Assembly (NCBI GenBank): GCA_905197955.1
Contig: CAJKAR010000022.1
Coordinates: forward strand, 1-64,000
Direction of reading: 5' to 3'
DNA from: an uncultured Lentisphaeria bacterium
GTDB taxonomy: Bacteria; Verrucomicrobiota; Lentisphaeria; Victivallales; UBA1829
Length of the DNA: 64,000 bases
Made by a program: the position numbers and the translations under genes. This document shows positions 63,297-64,000 of the stretch, piece after piece. The number at the start of each line of letters is the position of its first letter. Within the stretch, counting starts at the first letter, position 1. Below the pieces are notes generated by a model. The model did not search any database. It was not told the DNA's origin and saw only the letters and a program-made list of their open reading frames with translations.

Positions 63297-64000
63297 ATGC
63301 CGATTTACAGTCCGCCGGATCAAGTTGATGAAGTTCTGTTCGATATGACCCGTCACTGTTTAACCTACAACGTCCCGGAACATGGACACACCTGCATTGA
63401 AATTGTCCTGGTTCTCTCAGGCACAGCAGTTCAGATTTTAAACGGAGAGCGCATGAATGTCTATCCGGGCAGTGTATCCATCATCCGTCCGGGATGCGTC
63501 CACCGTTTTTTCGAGACGAAACAGTGCGAAGTCTGCAACATCTCCTGTTCCCCGGATCTTTTCCGGGCAATGGGGGTGGATCTTTCGTTTCTGCACAACC
63601 GCGAGGCTCTCTTCCTTTCCGATTCCGGCAGCTGCTCTCTTCAGCTGAACGGACTTCTGTTTCACGATGTGCGGAATCTCCTGACCCGCATGTTCCAGGT
63701 CTATCGGAGTAAATCTCATCCGGAACGTCCCCTCCAGCTGCGCACCTTCTTTTCCATGCTGCTGATTCTGCTGGCTCAGGCGTGGACCCCGCGCATCAAA
63801 CGTGCCGATGCCAGACTCACGGAAACAGCGGATTATATGGATTCCCACTATAACGAACCAATGACGCTGGATCAGCTTTCCAGACGGGCGGGAATGTCAA
63901 AAAATCAGTTTCTCCGCAGGTTCCGTCAGGAATTCAATACCTCACCGATTCAGTATCTGCTGGAACTGCGGATGAAGCACGCATGCTCTCTGCTGGAACA
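63297..64000 (+). CDS. AraC-family regulator (cut by window end)
   Basis: Open from the ATG at 63297 (GGGGAG 6 nt upstream) to the window edge, 234 complete codons. The N-terminal half is a cupin-like sensor (CIEIVLVLSGTAVQILNGER, then NVYPGSVSIIRPGCVHRFFE), with the PG...H pattern of RhaS/RhaR-type proteins. The C-terminal AraC domain has started: YNEPMTLDQLSRRAGMSKNQ, FLRRFRQEFNTSPIQYLLEL. It is divergent from the GH78 operon and is its probable activator; a rhamnose-type ligand is an inference from the GH78 neighbour. The last 30-50 residues lie outside the window. Confidence 0.85.
   Translation, partial: MPIYSPPDQVDEVLFDMTRHCLTYNVPEHGHTCIEIVLVLSGTAVQILNGERMNVYPGSVSIIRPGCVHRFFETKQCEVCNISCSPDLFRAMGVDLSFLHNREALFLSDSGSCSLQLNGLLFHDVRNLLTRMFQVYRSKSHPERPLQLRTFFSMLLILLAQAWTPRIKRADARLTETADYMDSHYNEPMTLDQLSRRAGMSKNQFLRRFRQEFNTSPIQYLLELRMKHACSLLE

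Noticed and set aside
1..64000. CRISPR arrays, tRNA or rRNA genes, insertion sequences
   Set aside because: No regularly spaced repeats, no tRNA-like T-arm and acceptor pattern and no transposase-like protein were seen by eye. A covariance-model scan could still find a short RNA.

Overview
The window looks like chromosomal DNA of a Lentisphaerota (Victivallales-type) bacterium of the PVC group. This is inferred from gene content, not from a marker gene. The signs are: many prepilin-like proteins with the [18 protein letters not shown]-terminus and an H-X9-DG-like tail, a Minf_1886-family protein, a DUF6259-type glycoside hydrolase, AraC, GntR/LacI and LacI regulators paired with very large secreted glycoside hydrolases, and lpxB, which implies lipid A and an outer membrane. 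No tRNA, rRNA or CRISPR array was seen.

Layout. 1-2.9 kb is an AT-rich accessory segment: a VOC/glyoxalase gene, an HD phosphohydrolase coupled to a YwgA-like protein, then a diverged second copy of the glyoxalase 3' end. 3.0-6.0 kb is an AraC regulator divergent from a DUF6259 hydrolase. 6.0-8.7 kb is a scar: a truncated phage tape-measure gene, an AT-rich zinc-ribbon membrane protein and an AraC gene without its 5' end. 8.7-20.4 kb is housekeeping: a PHP phosphoesterase/binding protein/bioD operon; parE-parC-dCMP deaminase-methyltransferase; leuB; rnc with an iron-type alcohol dehydrogenase.

20.4-44.4 kb is the most distinctive part. Four polysaccharide loci are built on one plan: a transcription regulator, a prepilin-like gene (overlapping the regulator by 4 nt in the three plus-strand loci), then one or more large hydrolases. 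The first two loci are back to back and paralogous (hydrolase-pilin-regulator | regulator-pilin-hydrolase). The third carries GH42-like and GH71/99-like enzymes. The fourth carries a GH130-like enzyme and a CE7 acetyl esterase, and its pilin appears decayed. A fifth locus at 55.3-64 kb is AraC divergent from GH78, FAD-oxidoreductase, pilin and a GH-A enzyme. No SusC/SusD pair or sugar transporter is visible in any of them.

44.5-55.3 kb is housekeeping again: rpmB, thiE, ispD, a LysM lipoprotein, a Minf_1886 protein, an RluA-type pseudouridine synthase with ilvD, and ffh-lpxB-macrodomain-Na+/Ca2+ antiporter.

Regulation. The GntR/LacI and LacI regulators have strong TTGACA-N17-TATAAT-like promoters, three of them with inverted or direct repeats at or just after the start site. 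Several housekeeping units instead use TTGAAA-N16-TATATT-like promoters. Starts were moved inward where a Shine-Dalgarno sequence or a 4-nt stop/start overlap made a better case.
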